Assembly: GCF_012676905.1 (NCBI RefSeq)
Contig: NZ_CP051428.1
Coordinates: 1,884,001 to 1,948,000 of the forward strand
DNA: 64,000 bases
From: Paenibacillus albicereus
GTDB lineage: Bacteria > Bacillota > Bacilli > Paenibacillales > Paenibacillaceae
Direction: 5' to 3'
Each line of letters starts with the position of its first letter. Position 1 is the first letter of the stretch. Below the pieces are notes generated by a model that was not told the origin of the DNA, made no database searches, and was given only the letters and a program-made list of their open reading frames with translations. Shown here one piece after another: positions 34,947-43,414 of this stretch. The translations under genes and the position numbers were made by a program.

Positions 34947-35975
34947 TTGCCGACACTGAAAGATATCGCCAAGCTCGCGCAGGTTTCCAAAGCGACGGTC
35001 TCGCTGGCTCTTGCCGGGGACAAGCGCGTTTCAGCCGAGACGCGCGACAAAGTTGCGGCGATCGCCAAACAGCTCGGCTACATTCCGAACCGGATGGCGC
35101 AAGGCTTGAGCCGCGCGCGGAGCCAGTCCCTCGGCGTGCTGTTCTACGGCGGGCTGACGAATCCGCTGGAGGATTTTTTCAGCGACACGCTCATGGGCAT
35201 CGGCCACGAAGCGCTGCAGCTCGGCTACAACGTCGTCTTGCTCGGCTTTTCGCGTCAGATGGACGGGGAACGGACGGACTGGACCGATCACGTGATGCGC
35301 TCGGGAGTCGACGGCGTGATCGTCATCAGCATGACCTCGCCGCTCTATGGATTCGAGAAGCTGCTCGCCATGCGCTTTCCGATCGTGTTCATCGGCAAAC
35401 GCCAGGTATCGGGCTCGTCCACGCTCAAACTGAACGAGGTGTCGACCGACCATTACGGCGCGGGTAGGGCCGCTTCCGACTATTTGCGTCGTCTGGGCCA
35501 TTCGGAGCTGGCCGTAGCGGCGCCTGAATCCGCCTCCGCCTGGATGGAGGAGCGCATTCACGGGTTCTTCTCCGGCGACCGCAAGCTGCTCGCGGAAATG
35601 AATGAACGCGTGTACGATGTCTCGGAGGGGAAAGAGGGGGAAGCGACGTTCTCGCGCATGCTCGCGCAAGGCTACACCGCTTTTTTCGCCATCGCGCCGC
35701 ATCTTGGCCTGTCCTTGCTGCAAGCGCTGCATCGGCAAGGAATTCGAGTCCCCGAGGACGTCTCCTTGCTCGTCTATGACGATTTTCCGTCCGCTGCCCT
35801 GCAGCGCCCGCCGCTCACCGTCTTGAAGCAGGATATGAGAGCGCTCGGACGCCTCGCCTTCCAACGGATGATCGAGTTGATCGCCGACCCGGAAGAGGAG
35901 CCGAAGCAGATCCTCCTCTCGGCTACGCTCCTGGAGAGGGAGTCGTGCGCCGTGGCTCCTCGCGCAGACGGATGA
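34947..35975 (+). CDS. LacI-family transcriptional repressor
   Basis: 342 residues. The helix-turn-helix LKDIAKLAQVSKATVSLALAG (about 4-24, hinge helix near NRMAQGLSRARS at 48-60) and the periplasmic-binding-protein-like sensor domain (about 62-335) are complete. It should bind the TAAACCGGTTTA site upstream and release it when an inducing sugar binds. TTG 34947 is the start: GAGGGGG lies six bases upstream and LacI proteins begin at this point; an in-frame ATG at 34884 lies before the -10 box and cannot be translated. The targets are probably the divergent oxidoreductase and esterase. Confidence 0.93.
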   Translation: MPTLKDIAKLAQVSKATVSLALAGDKRVSAETRDKVAAIAKQLGYIPNRMAQGLSRARSQSLGVLFYGGLTNPLEDFFSDTLMGIGHEALQLGYNVVLLGFSRQMDGERTDWTDHVMRSGVDGVIVISMTSPLYGFEKLLAMRFPIVFIGKRQVSGSSTLKLNEVSTDHYGAGRAASDYLRRLGHSELAVAAPESASAWMEERIHGFFSGDRKLLAEMNERVYDVSEGKEGEATFSRMLAQGYTAFFAIAPHLGLSLLQALHRQGIRVPEDVSLLVYDDFPSAALQRPPLTVLKQDMRALGRLAFQRMIELIADPEEEPKQILLSATLLERESCAVAPRADG

Positions 35976-36024
35976 TCGCGCGCGAGGCTTGAAGCGGCTT
36001 TCGCCGTCGAATCCCCGTTCATCC

Positions 36025-36071
36025 GCCTCGATCAGGGCCGTCCATCGCGACCAGGCTCGATCGGGGCTTTT
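36025..36071 (+). terminator. Probable terminator after the LacI gene
   Basis: GCCTCGATC (36025-36033) pairs with GATCGGGGC (36059-36067, one G-U), followed by TTTT. The loop is long and partly pairs internally. Confidence 0.55.
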
Positions 36072-36204
36072 CAGGTTGATCGGATTTCGCGGGGCAGACT
36101 CGTTTTTTGATGCATTCCTTAAAAGAGTTGTGTGTCCCACTCCTCATCCGCGGAAGTAGAATGAGAACAGAAAGTCCACAAGAACGTTCAAGGGGGAGTG
36201 GAAG

Positions 36205-37995
36205 TTGAACCAGATAGGGAAGCGCTTTCTTGGTTCCATGGCGATTATTCTGGCCTTCTCGGCTTCGCTGGCTGCATGCTCGTCGGACAACAAGCCGAGC
36301 GGAGGCGGAGATGCGCGAAACAAGACGCCGGAAACCGTATCGCCTGCAGCGGAAGAAGTGAAACCGGTCGATCACGCGCAGCAGGCCAAAATCAAGTTCG
36401 ATCCGCCGGTGACGATTACGACGGCGATCGTGCAGGAACAGCTGGACAATGCGTTCAAGCCTGGCGAAACGATCGAAAACAATGTGTTTACGAAGTGGAT
36501 GAGCGATCAGATGGGCATCGAGGTCAAGTTCGACTTCATCGTCGGCAAGCAGGCAGACTTCGATACGAAGCTTCGCCTGCTCCTCGCCAGCGACGAGAAG
36601 CTGCCCGATGTCTTCACGGGATCGTTCGCGGCCGATCTGATCGATGCCGGCAAGCTGCTCCCCTTGAACGACGCGATCGAGAAGTATGCCTCGCCGAATT
36701 TGAAGCAGCTGTTCGCCAAGTTCCCGCAGGCATTCGAGCCGGTCACGCGCGATGGCGTCATCTACGGCATTCCGCGTTTCCTGTCGGCGGACGAGGGCGG
36801 CGTCATGTGGGTCCGCGAGGACTGGCTGCAGAAGCTCGGCGCAAAGGCCCCGACGACGATCGAGGAGCTGGAGAAGCTGCTGGAAGCCTTCACGAAGCAG
36901 GATCCGGACGGCAACGGCAAAGCGGATACGTTCGGACTTGCCGTATCGCTGAAGGACGGCATGTATACGTGGATGGCCAGCGCGGACCCGATCTTCGGGG
37001 CCTACAGCGACTATATGGCGCCGGAATTCCGCTCGATTACGCAGTTCTGGAATCCGGACGCGGATGGAAAGCTGGTCTACAGCGCCGTCGATCCGTCCGC
37101 CAAGCCGTTCCTGGAGACGATGGCCAGATGGAAGAAGAACGGGTATATCGATCCCGAAGCCGGCGTCAAGGATGCCATGAAGGCGGTCGAGCCGGCGGCG
37201 AAAGGCACGGCCGGAGTCGTGTTCGGGCCGAACTGGATGGGGCAATGGCCGCTGGAGGATACGTTGAAGGCGAATCCAGCCGCGGCATGGAAGGCTTACC
37301 CGATTCCAGCCGGTCCGGCCGGCAAAGTCGGGCGGGTCGTGAACTTGACGGGCGGCTCCCTCGTCTTCAGCAAGGATTTCGAGCATATCGACGCCTGGTT
37401 CGCTTACTTGAACAAAATGTATGCGCGTCAATTCGGCCCTGCGGATCCGTATTATGATCCGGCCTTCGACGTCGGGTTCTTCGAGGGCTACGATTACGTG
37501 AAGCACGACGGCAAGATCGTCAAGAATGGCTTCGAAGAGAGCGGCGTCCCGCAGGACAAGTGGCCGCTGGCCAGCGGCAAGTCGATGGAAATGAAATATG
37601 CGCTGTACGCCTTGCATGGCGCATTCACGCCGACCGTGCCCTATCTGGGCGATCCCGGATATTCGAAGTTCGCCGCCGATCCGAATGCGCCGGCCGCCAA
37701 CTCCGCGGAAGAGCGGGTGAAGAGCTTGACGAAACCGCAATTGGAAGCCGGCAACGTGCGCCAGACGCAGTCTGCGGCCGACAGGTTCAACGCCTTCCAG
37801 GGAGCGCCTAGCGAGACGATGCAGTCGAAAGGGGCGCTGCTGAACAAGCTGGAATCGGAGACGTACCTGAAGATCATCTACGGGGAAAAGCCGGTAGACT
37901 ACTTCGATGAATTCGTCCAGGAATGGAAAGCCAGCGGCGGCGATCAGGTCATCGCCGATGCGAACGAATGGTACGAGAGCACGAAGAAAAAGTAA
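36205..37995 (+). CDS. Extracellular sugar-binding lipoprotein of second ABC importer
   Basis: 596 residues. TTG start; signal peptide with the lipobox SLAAC, Cys near residue 25, then a polar linker. The domain contains DPDGNGKADTFGL near 230, as in the first importer's binding protein, and belongs to the same large extracellular family 1. AGGGGGAGTGGAAG precedes the start. Two permeases, a YesM/YesN pair and a GH74 enzyme follow on the same strand. The ligand is therefore probably a xyloglucan or related oligosaccharide, by inference from context. Confidence 0.93.
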   Translation: MNQIGKRFLGSMAIILAFSASLAACSSDNKPSGGGDARNKTPETVSPAAEEVKPVDHAQQAKIKFDPPVTITTAIVQEQLDNAFKPGETIENNVFTKWMSDQMGIEVKFDFIVGKQADFDTKLRLLLASDEKLPDVFTGSFAADLIDAGKLLPLNDAIEKYASPNLKQLFAKFPQAFEPVTRDGVIYGIPRFLSADEGGVMWVREDWLQKLGAKAPTTIEELEKLLEAFTKQDPDGNGKADTFGLAVSLKDGMYTWMASADPIFGAYSDYMAPEFRSITQFWNPDADGKLVYSAVDPSAKPFLETMARWKKNGYIDPEAGVKDAMKAVEPAAKGTAGVVFGPNWMGQWPLEDTLKANPAAAWKAYPIPAGPAGKVGRVVNLTGGSLVFSKDFEHIDAWFAYLNKMYARQFGPADPYYDPAFDVGFFEGYDYVKHDGKIVKNGFEESGVPQDKWPLASGKSMEMKYALYALHGAFTPTVPYLGDPGYSKFAADPNAPAANSAEERVKSLTKPQLEAGNVRQTQSAADRFNAFQGAPSETMQSKGALLNKLESETYLKIIYGEKPVDYFDEFVQEWKASGGDQVIADANEWYESTKKK

Positions 37996-38064
37996 CACGG
38001 ACCGAGGGGCATAGGAGCCGGCGGGCTGCATGCTCCGACCGCCCCTTCGGCCTATAGGAGAAGA

Positions 38065-38988
38065 GTGAAGAGAATGAACGAGACAAGCAAACTCGCTTCC
38101 TATTGGAAGAGAACCTGGCCGCTCCACCTTCTGCTGCTCCCCGCATTCCTGATTACGCTCATTTACCACTATGTTCCGATGCTTGGCGCGGTCATCGCCT
38201 TCAAGGACTACAAGCCTTGGGTAGGCATCTGGGACTCGCCATGGGTCGGATGGGACCACTTCGAATACTTGTTCACATTTCCCGACAGCAAGCAAGTCAT
38301 CTGGAACACGCTGGTCATCGCGTTCAGCAAGCAGATTTTCGGCGTCATCGTGCCGGTCCTGTTCGCGCTGCTGCTCAACGAAGTAGCCAAGACGGCGTTC
38401 AAGAAGACGATTCAGACGCTCGTCTACATGCCTCATTTCCTGTCATGGGTCATCTTGGGCGGAATCTTCGTGGACGTGCTTGCCGTCCAGGGAGGCATCG
38501 TCAACCGGCTGATCGGCCTGTTCGGCGCGCAGCCGATCTTTTTCCTGGGCAGCAACGACTGGTTCCGGGCGACGGTGGTCGTCACCGACGTGTGGAAGGA
38601 ATTCGGCTTCGCCGCGATCATCTTCCTGTCCGCGCTGGCTGCGGTCAACCCGAATCTGTACGAGGCGGCGGAGATCGACGGAGCGAACCGGTGGAAACAG
38701 ACGCTCCATATCACCCTGCCGGCCATTACGCCCATCCTCATCGTCGTGGCCACGCTCGCGCTCGGCAGGATCATGAACGCGGGCTTCGATCAAATCTACA
38801 ATCTGTACAATCCGCTCGTATACGAGACCGGGGACATTATCGATACCTTCGTCTACCGGGTCGGACTCGAGGGAGGCCAATTCAGCTTCGGCACGGCGGT
38901 CGGATTGTTCAAATCGGTCATCGGCTTCACGTTGATCGTGGCCTGCTACCGCATTCTTTACAAGCTGGCCGATTATCGGATTTTCTAA
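38065..38988 (+). CDS. Sugar ABC transporter permease (LplB-type)
   Basis: 307 residues from GTG 38065, or 304 from ATG 38074; AGGAG at 38056-38060 lies a little close to the first and a little far from the second, so the start is unresolved. Six membrane segments, the EAA loop YEAAEIDGANRWKQTLHITLP near 215, and a C-terminus KLADYRIF almost identical to that of the first importer's LplB-type subunit. It forms the channel with the next gene. Confidence 0.93.
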   Translation: MKRMNETSKLASYWKRTWPLHLLLLPAFLITLIYHYVPMLGAVIAFKDYKPWVGIWDSPWVGWDHFEYLFTFPDSKQVIWNTLVIAFSKQIFGVIVPVLFALLLNEVAKTAFKKTIQTLVYMPHFLSWVILGGIFVDVLAVQGGIVNRLIGLFGAQPIFFLGSNDWFRATVVVTDVWKEFGFAAIIFLSALAAVNPNLYEAAEIDGANRWKQTLHITLPAITPILIVVATLALGRIMNAGFDQIYNLYNPLVYETGDIIDTFVYRVGLEGGQFSFGTAVGLFKSVIGFTLIVACYRILYKLADYRIF

Positions 38989-39002
38989 GGAGGTGTGGCG
39001 AC

Positions 39003-39881
39003 ATGCGGCATCGATCCCCATCCTATAAGCTGTTCTCGATCTGCAACGCGGTTGCGCTTGCCGCATTGGGCTTGCTGTGCGTGCTGCCGGTGGCGCATGT
39101 ATTCGCCGTCTCGCTCAGCTCCAGGGCGGCCGCGACGGCCAATATCGTCAATTTTTGGCCGATCGGCTTTACGCTGGACGCGTATGGGCAGACGCTCGCG
39201 AACACCCATTTTCTCCGCGCCTTGGCCAACGGCATCGGGCGGACCGTGCTGGGCACAGGCATTTCCATCGTCATCTTGATGCTGGCCGCCTACGCGCTGT
39301 CCAAATCCGACCGGAAATTCGCGGGACGCAGCGTTTATGCCTGGTTCTTCGTCGTCCCGATGCTGTTTGGCGGAGGCATGATTCCGACCTACCTGGTCGT
39401 GAAGGAGACCGGGCTGCTCAATACGATTTGGGCGCTGGTCATCCCGGGCGCAGCAAGCGCCTATCTGCTCATCCTGATGCTTAATTTTTTCCGCACGGTT
39501 CCGATCGAGCTGGAGGAAGCGGCCTTGATCGACGGAGCGGGGCATTTCACCACCTTGTTCCGCGTCTATCTGCCGGTGTCGATGGCGGGCATCGCGACGA
39601 TCAGCCTGTTCGAGATGGTGGCGCATTGGAATTCCTGGTTCGACGGGATGATCTATTTGAAGAATCCGAAGGATTATCCGCTCGCGACGTTCCTGCAGTC
39701 CGTCATCGGCAAGGAGAACTTCCAGGAGGCCGGCATCCAGGCGGAAGACGTCGCGAACATTTCCAGCCGTACCGTCAAAGCATCCCAAATCTTCATCGGC
39801 GCTCTGCCCATTCTCGCGGTGTATCCGTTCCTGCAGAAGTACTTCGTCAAGGGCATTGTCCTCGGTTCCGTCAAAGGCTAA
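39003..39881 (+). CDS. Sugar ABC transporter permease (LplC/CUT1-type)
   Basis: 292 residues with six membrane segments and the EAA loop EEAALIDGAGHFTTLFRVYLP near 170. The C-terminus GIVLGSVKG is family-typical. AAGGAGGTG, overlapping the stop region of the upstream permease, gives a strong start at 39003. No ATPase gene is present in the cluster, as in the first importer, so a shared ATPase is expected. Confidence 0.94.
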   Translation: MRHRSPSYKLFSICNAVALAALGLLCVLPVAHVFAVSLSSRAAATANIVNFWPIGFTLDAYGQTLANTHFLRALANGIGRTVLGTGISIVILMLAAYALSKSDRKFAGRSVYAWFFVVPMLFGGGMIPTYLVVKETGLLNTIWALVIPGAASAYLLILMLNFFRTVPIELEEAALIDGAGHFTTLFRVYLPVSMAGIATISLFEMVAHWNSWFDGMIYLKNPKDYPLATFLQSVIGKENFQEAGIQAEDVANISSRTVKASQIFIGALPILAVYPFLQKYFVKGIVLGSVKG

Positions 39882-39921
39882 CATAAACAAACAAGACGGA
39901 TAAAACGAGGGGATGCGAGAC

Positions 39922-41637
39922 GTGCCGTTCAACCTGAGCATATTCAAGAAGATGCTGATCCTGCTGTGCCTGCTGCTCGTGCCGATCGTGCTGCTGTACA
40001 GCTATTCCCATCAGGTCAGCACCGAGGTCATCGAACGGGAAATCAACCAATCGAACGGCAGCCGGCTTTCGTTCTTCATCGGACAGCTGGATGCGACGGC
40101 GGACCAGCTGTGGAAGGCCGCGTTCAATCTCGGCAGCGATCCGGACGCGGCGAAGCTCATGTTCAAATCGATCCGCAACGCCTCGTACGACGTCCTCGTC
40201 ACCAAGGAATTGATCGCGGCCAAGGCCGACCTGCAAAGTAATACGTTCGGCTGGAACAACGAGCTGACGATTTTCGCGCCGGGCACGGGCCAGACGATTA
40301 CGACCAATTCATCCCTTAGCTACGACGTTCATGAATTGCAGTCCGATCAGACCCAGACGTGGACCTATCGGCGCATCGCGACCGACCATGGAGAAGGAGA
40401 TCACTTCATCCGCTATCTGACGGAGCCGTACATGAAGAAGCTGGACTTGAACAAGGCGAATCTGATCGTGGAGGTCGCCTTCTCGGCGGACAACATCTCG
40501 AGCATGCTGGACCAGCTGCGTCAAGGCAGCAGCGGCAATCCGATCCTCTATCATCCGGATTACGATCCGATCGCAGGGACCGCTTATGATCGCGTGCTGC
40601 TCGGACAGGTCGTCGAGAAGCTGCATGCGCTTCAGCTCGATTCGTCCGGCCATGCCGAAGTCGACATCGACGGAAAGCCGTACCTGTTGACCTACCAGAA
40701 GTCGAATGCGCTGGGCTGGCATCTCGTCGACTACGCTCCCCTCGACGAAATGCTCCAGCCGATCACGGACAGCCGGAATCTGTTCTACGCCTCTACCGGG
40801 CTGCTGCTCGCGCTCAGCCTGCTGGCTGCCGCTCTGCTGTACCGCAACGTGCAGATGCCGATCCGCGAGCTCGTCCTCAGCGTGAGGAAGCTCAAGCGGG
40901 GCGACTACTCCGCCCGAGTCTCGGCCAAGACGAACAATGAATTTCAGTACTTGTTCGACCAGTTCAACCACATGATCGAAGAGATCCAGCAACTAATTGA
41001 AAGCGTTTTCTCGGAAAAGCTTCGGGTTCGGGAGGCGACGCTGAAGCAGCTCCAATCGCAGATCAACCCTCATTTCCTCTACAACAGCTTCGCGTTCATC
41101 CAAAGCATGGCCCAGCTGGAGAACAAGGAGGCCATCATTGCCGTCACGCAGCGCCTGAGCAAGTATTACCGCTACACGACGAGGGTGGACAACCAGACGG
41201 GCAGCTTGGGCGAAGAGCTCGACCTCATCCGCAACTATCTGGATATCCATGCCATGAAGATGCACCGGCTTCACTACGAGATCGACATGCCGGACGAGCT
41301 GCTGTCCATGACGCTTCCCCGGCTGCTGCTCCAGCCGATCGTGGAGAACGCGATCGTGCACGGCATCGAGCGCAAGCCCGGGACGGGGCGGATCCGCATC
41401 ACGGGGGCGAGGAAGGACGGGATGACGGAAATTATCGTGGACGACAACGGCGCGGGACTCGATCCGGATCGCCTGATGCTGCTGAGCGCCAAGCTCCAGA
41501 AGATGATCGAGGAGGACATGGGCTGCGGGCTATGGAACATCCGGCAGCGGCTCGTCCATCAGTTCGGAGCGGGGTCGGACCTGAGCCTGGAGCCTTCGCC
41601 GCTCGGCGGGCTCCGCGTCGCGATCCGCATCATGTAA
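39922..41637 (+). CDS. Sensor histidine kinase, YesM family
   Basis: 571 residues. Membrane segments near 8-29 and 288-310 flank a large extracytoplasmic dCACHE-like sensor. HAMP (about 311-362), His_kinase box QSQINPHFLYNSFAF (phosphorylated His near 383) and an ATPase domain with ENAIVHG, DNGAG and GLWNIRQR complete it. It probably senses a sugar or the loaded binding protein. GTG 39922 was chosen because GAGGGG (39907-39912) touches the ATG at 39913 but lies nine bases before the GTG. Its partner is the response regulator encoded next. Confidence 0.93.
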   Translation: MPFNLSIFKKMLILLCLLLVPIVLLYSYSHQVSTEVIEREINQSNGSRLSFFIGQLDATADQLWKAAFNLGSDPDAAKLMFKSIRNASYDVLVTKELIAAKADLQSNTFGWNNELTIFAPGTGQTITTNSSLSYDVHELQSDQTQTWTYRRIATDHGEGDHFIRYLTEPYMKKLDLNKANLIVEVAFSADNISSMLDQLRQGSSGNPILYHPDYDPIAGTAYDRVLLGQVVEKLHALQLDSSGHAEVDIDGKPYLLTYQKSNALGWHLVDYAPLDEMLQPITDSRNLFYASTGLLLALSLLAAALLYRNVQMPIRELVLSVRKLKRGDYSARVSAKTNNEFQYLFDQFNHMIEEIQQLIESVFSEKLRVREATLKQLQSQINPHFLYNSFAFIQSMAQLENKEAIIAVTQRLSKYYRYTTRVDNQTGSLGEELDLIRNYLDIHAMKMHRLHYEIDMPDELLSMTLPRLLLQPIVENAIVHGIERKPGTGRIRITGARKDGMTEIIVDDNGAGLDPDRLMLLSAKLQKMIEEDMGCGLWNIRQRLVHQFGAGSDLSLEPSPLGGLRVAIRIM

Positions 41638-41681
41638 GCGGCCGGCATTCGCCCGAAAAGGCTGCGGAGAGGGAGGACATC

Positions 41682-43310
41682 ATGTTTCATGTGCTGATCG
41701 TAGACGATTATCCGGATCAGGTGGAGAGCATGGTCTCCACGATTCCATTCGAAAATCTCGGCATCGGCGAGGTCTATAAAGCCTATTCGGGCATGGAAGC
41801 GCTGGAGATTGTCCAGTCCTGCACCGTCGACATCGTCATCACGGATATCCGCATGCCCGGCATGAGCGGCTTGGAGCTGCTGCAAAGCATTCGGGAAAGC
41901 TCCGGCAAGACGAAATGCATCTTCATTTCCGGCCACGCGGATTTCGACTACGCCCAGCAAGCCATCCAGCTGCAATCATCGCATTATCTGCTCAAGCCCG
42001 TCGAAACGGAGGAGCTGATCCGTACGCTGGCCGGCGTCGTGGCCGAGCTTCATGCGGAATGGGAGGAGGTCGCCTCCTATCGGCAGGCGGAGCATGCGTT
42101 TCGCGAGCATATGTCGCTGCTCAAAGGCGAGCTGCTGAACCATCTGCTGCAGGACAGACGGTACCCGCAGCCGGTGATCGCCGGCCGGATGCGCAGGCTT
42201 GATCTCCCGTTCCGAATCGGCGATCGGACCGGCATGTTCCTGATTCGGCTGGAGGACGGCTTCGAAGGCTTCGATGATTACGAGCTGTCGCTGATGGAGT
42301 TCGCCGTGGCCAACATGGCCGCGGAGCTGTTCGGGGACCGCTATCATCTCTGGCACGGCAAGGATGCCTACGATCATCTGGTCTTCCTCCTGAAACCGAA
42401 GAAGGAAGAAGAGGCGGACGAGGCGCAATGGCGGCAAGTCGAAAAGCTGGCGGCGAGCCTCCATCGAAGCGCAGGCGCCTATCTGAAGCGGAGCGTATCG
42501 ATCGCCGTTTCCGAACGATTCGAGGCGTTTCCCGAGCAGCTCTCCCGCATGCATCAAAGCTGCCTTTCCGCCATCCGGCGGCAGATCGGAGACGAATCCG
42601 GCTTTTTCGTCACCGCTCGGGACGACCTCGACCAGCCGATAGCAGGCGGCCTTCGGGTCCCCTATCAGCCGCCGCTGCTCCTCCATTTGCTGGAGACAGG
42701 CAGCTGGGAGAGGGCGGCCCGCAAGCTGGACGAGATCTTCGCGGAGCTCGCGGAAAAGTGGACAGAGTCCCCCGAGTACGCCCAGGAAGTCTTCTTCTCT
42801 GCGATGGGCTCGTTCCATTACATCGCGCATAAGAACGGAAGGCAGCTCGGCGAGATGATGGGCGGCGGACCCTACGGATGGAAGGAGGGCGCTTTTGCGG
42901 TTCCGACCTACAAGCAGCTGCGGGACGCGGTCTATCTTTCGTTTGCCAGGCTCGCGGAGGATGCAGAGCGCAAGACGAAGGACTCCCGGAAGCGGCTCAT
43001 CAAACGCATCGATCATTTCATCGAGGACAACATCGCCAAGGATTTGACGCTGCAGGCGATCGCCGATCATGTCAAGCTGCATCCCGCCTATCTCTCCAAA
43101 GCCTACAAAACGGGAACCGGGATGACTGTGGGCGATTACGTGCTGAAGCAGCGGATGGCGCTGGCGGCAAGGCTGCTTCAGGACGGAAACGATAAGATTT
43201 ATGAGATCGCCACGAAGACCGGATATTTGACGACCCATTATTTCAGCAAGGTGTTCAAAAGCCATTTCGGCATGACGCCGCTGGAATTCAGGGAAAGGAG
43301 CAGCTCATAG
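41682..43310 (+). CDS. Response regulator, YesN family (REC + AraC)
   Basis: 542 residues. An N-terminal receiver domain (about 1-120) has acidic residues after VLIVDDYPDQ and the phospho-acceptor Asp in VITDIRMPGMSG. A long middle part follows, and an AraC-type DNA-binding domain is C-terminal (about 440-540, DLTLQAIADHVKLHPAYLSKAYK, then TGYLTTHYFSKVFKSHFG). GGGAGG precedes ATG 41682. With the YesM-type kinase it should switch on the importer genes and probably the GH74 gene downstream. Confidence 0.94.
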   Translation: MFHVLIVDDYPDQVESMVSTIPFENLGIGEVYKAYSGMEALEIVQSCTVDIVITDIRMPGMSGLELLQSIRESSGKTKCIFISGHADFDYAQQAIQLQSSHYLLKPVETEELIRTLAGVVAELHAEWEEVASYRQAEHAFREHMSLLKGELLNHLLQDRRYPQPVIAGRMRRLDLPFRIGDRTGMFLIRLEDGFEGFDDYELSLMEFAVANMAAELFGDRYHLWHGKDAYDHLVFLLKPKKEEEADEAQWRQVEKLAASLHRSAGAYLKRSVSIAVSERFEAFPEQLSRMHQSCLSAIRRQIGDESGFFVTARDDLDQPIAGGLRVPYQPPLLLHLLETGSWERAARKLDEIFAELAEKWTESPEYAQEVFFSAMGSFHYIAHKNGRQLGEMMGGGPYGWKEGAFAVPTYKQLRDAVYLSFARLAEDAERKTKDSRKRLIKRIDHFIEDNIAKDLTLQAIADHVKLHPAYLSKAYKTGTGMTVGDYVLKQRMALAARLLQDGNDKIYEIATKTGYLTTHYFSKVFKSHFGMTPLEFRERSSS

Positions 43311-43414
43311 AGGGGGTGGTCGGCTGCCCTGCGAAGCGGCGGAGGAGAGAACCGGCACGATGCGGAACGCTCTGGTCGTGCGCGAGCATGTATCGAGTCT
43401 AGGAGGGATGAAGG

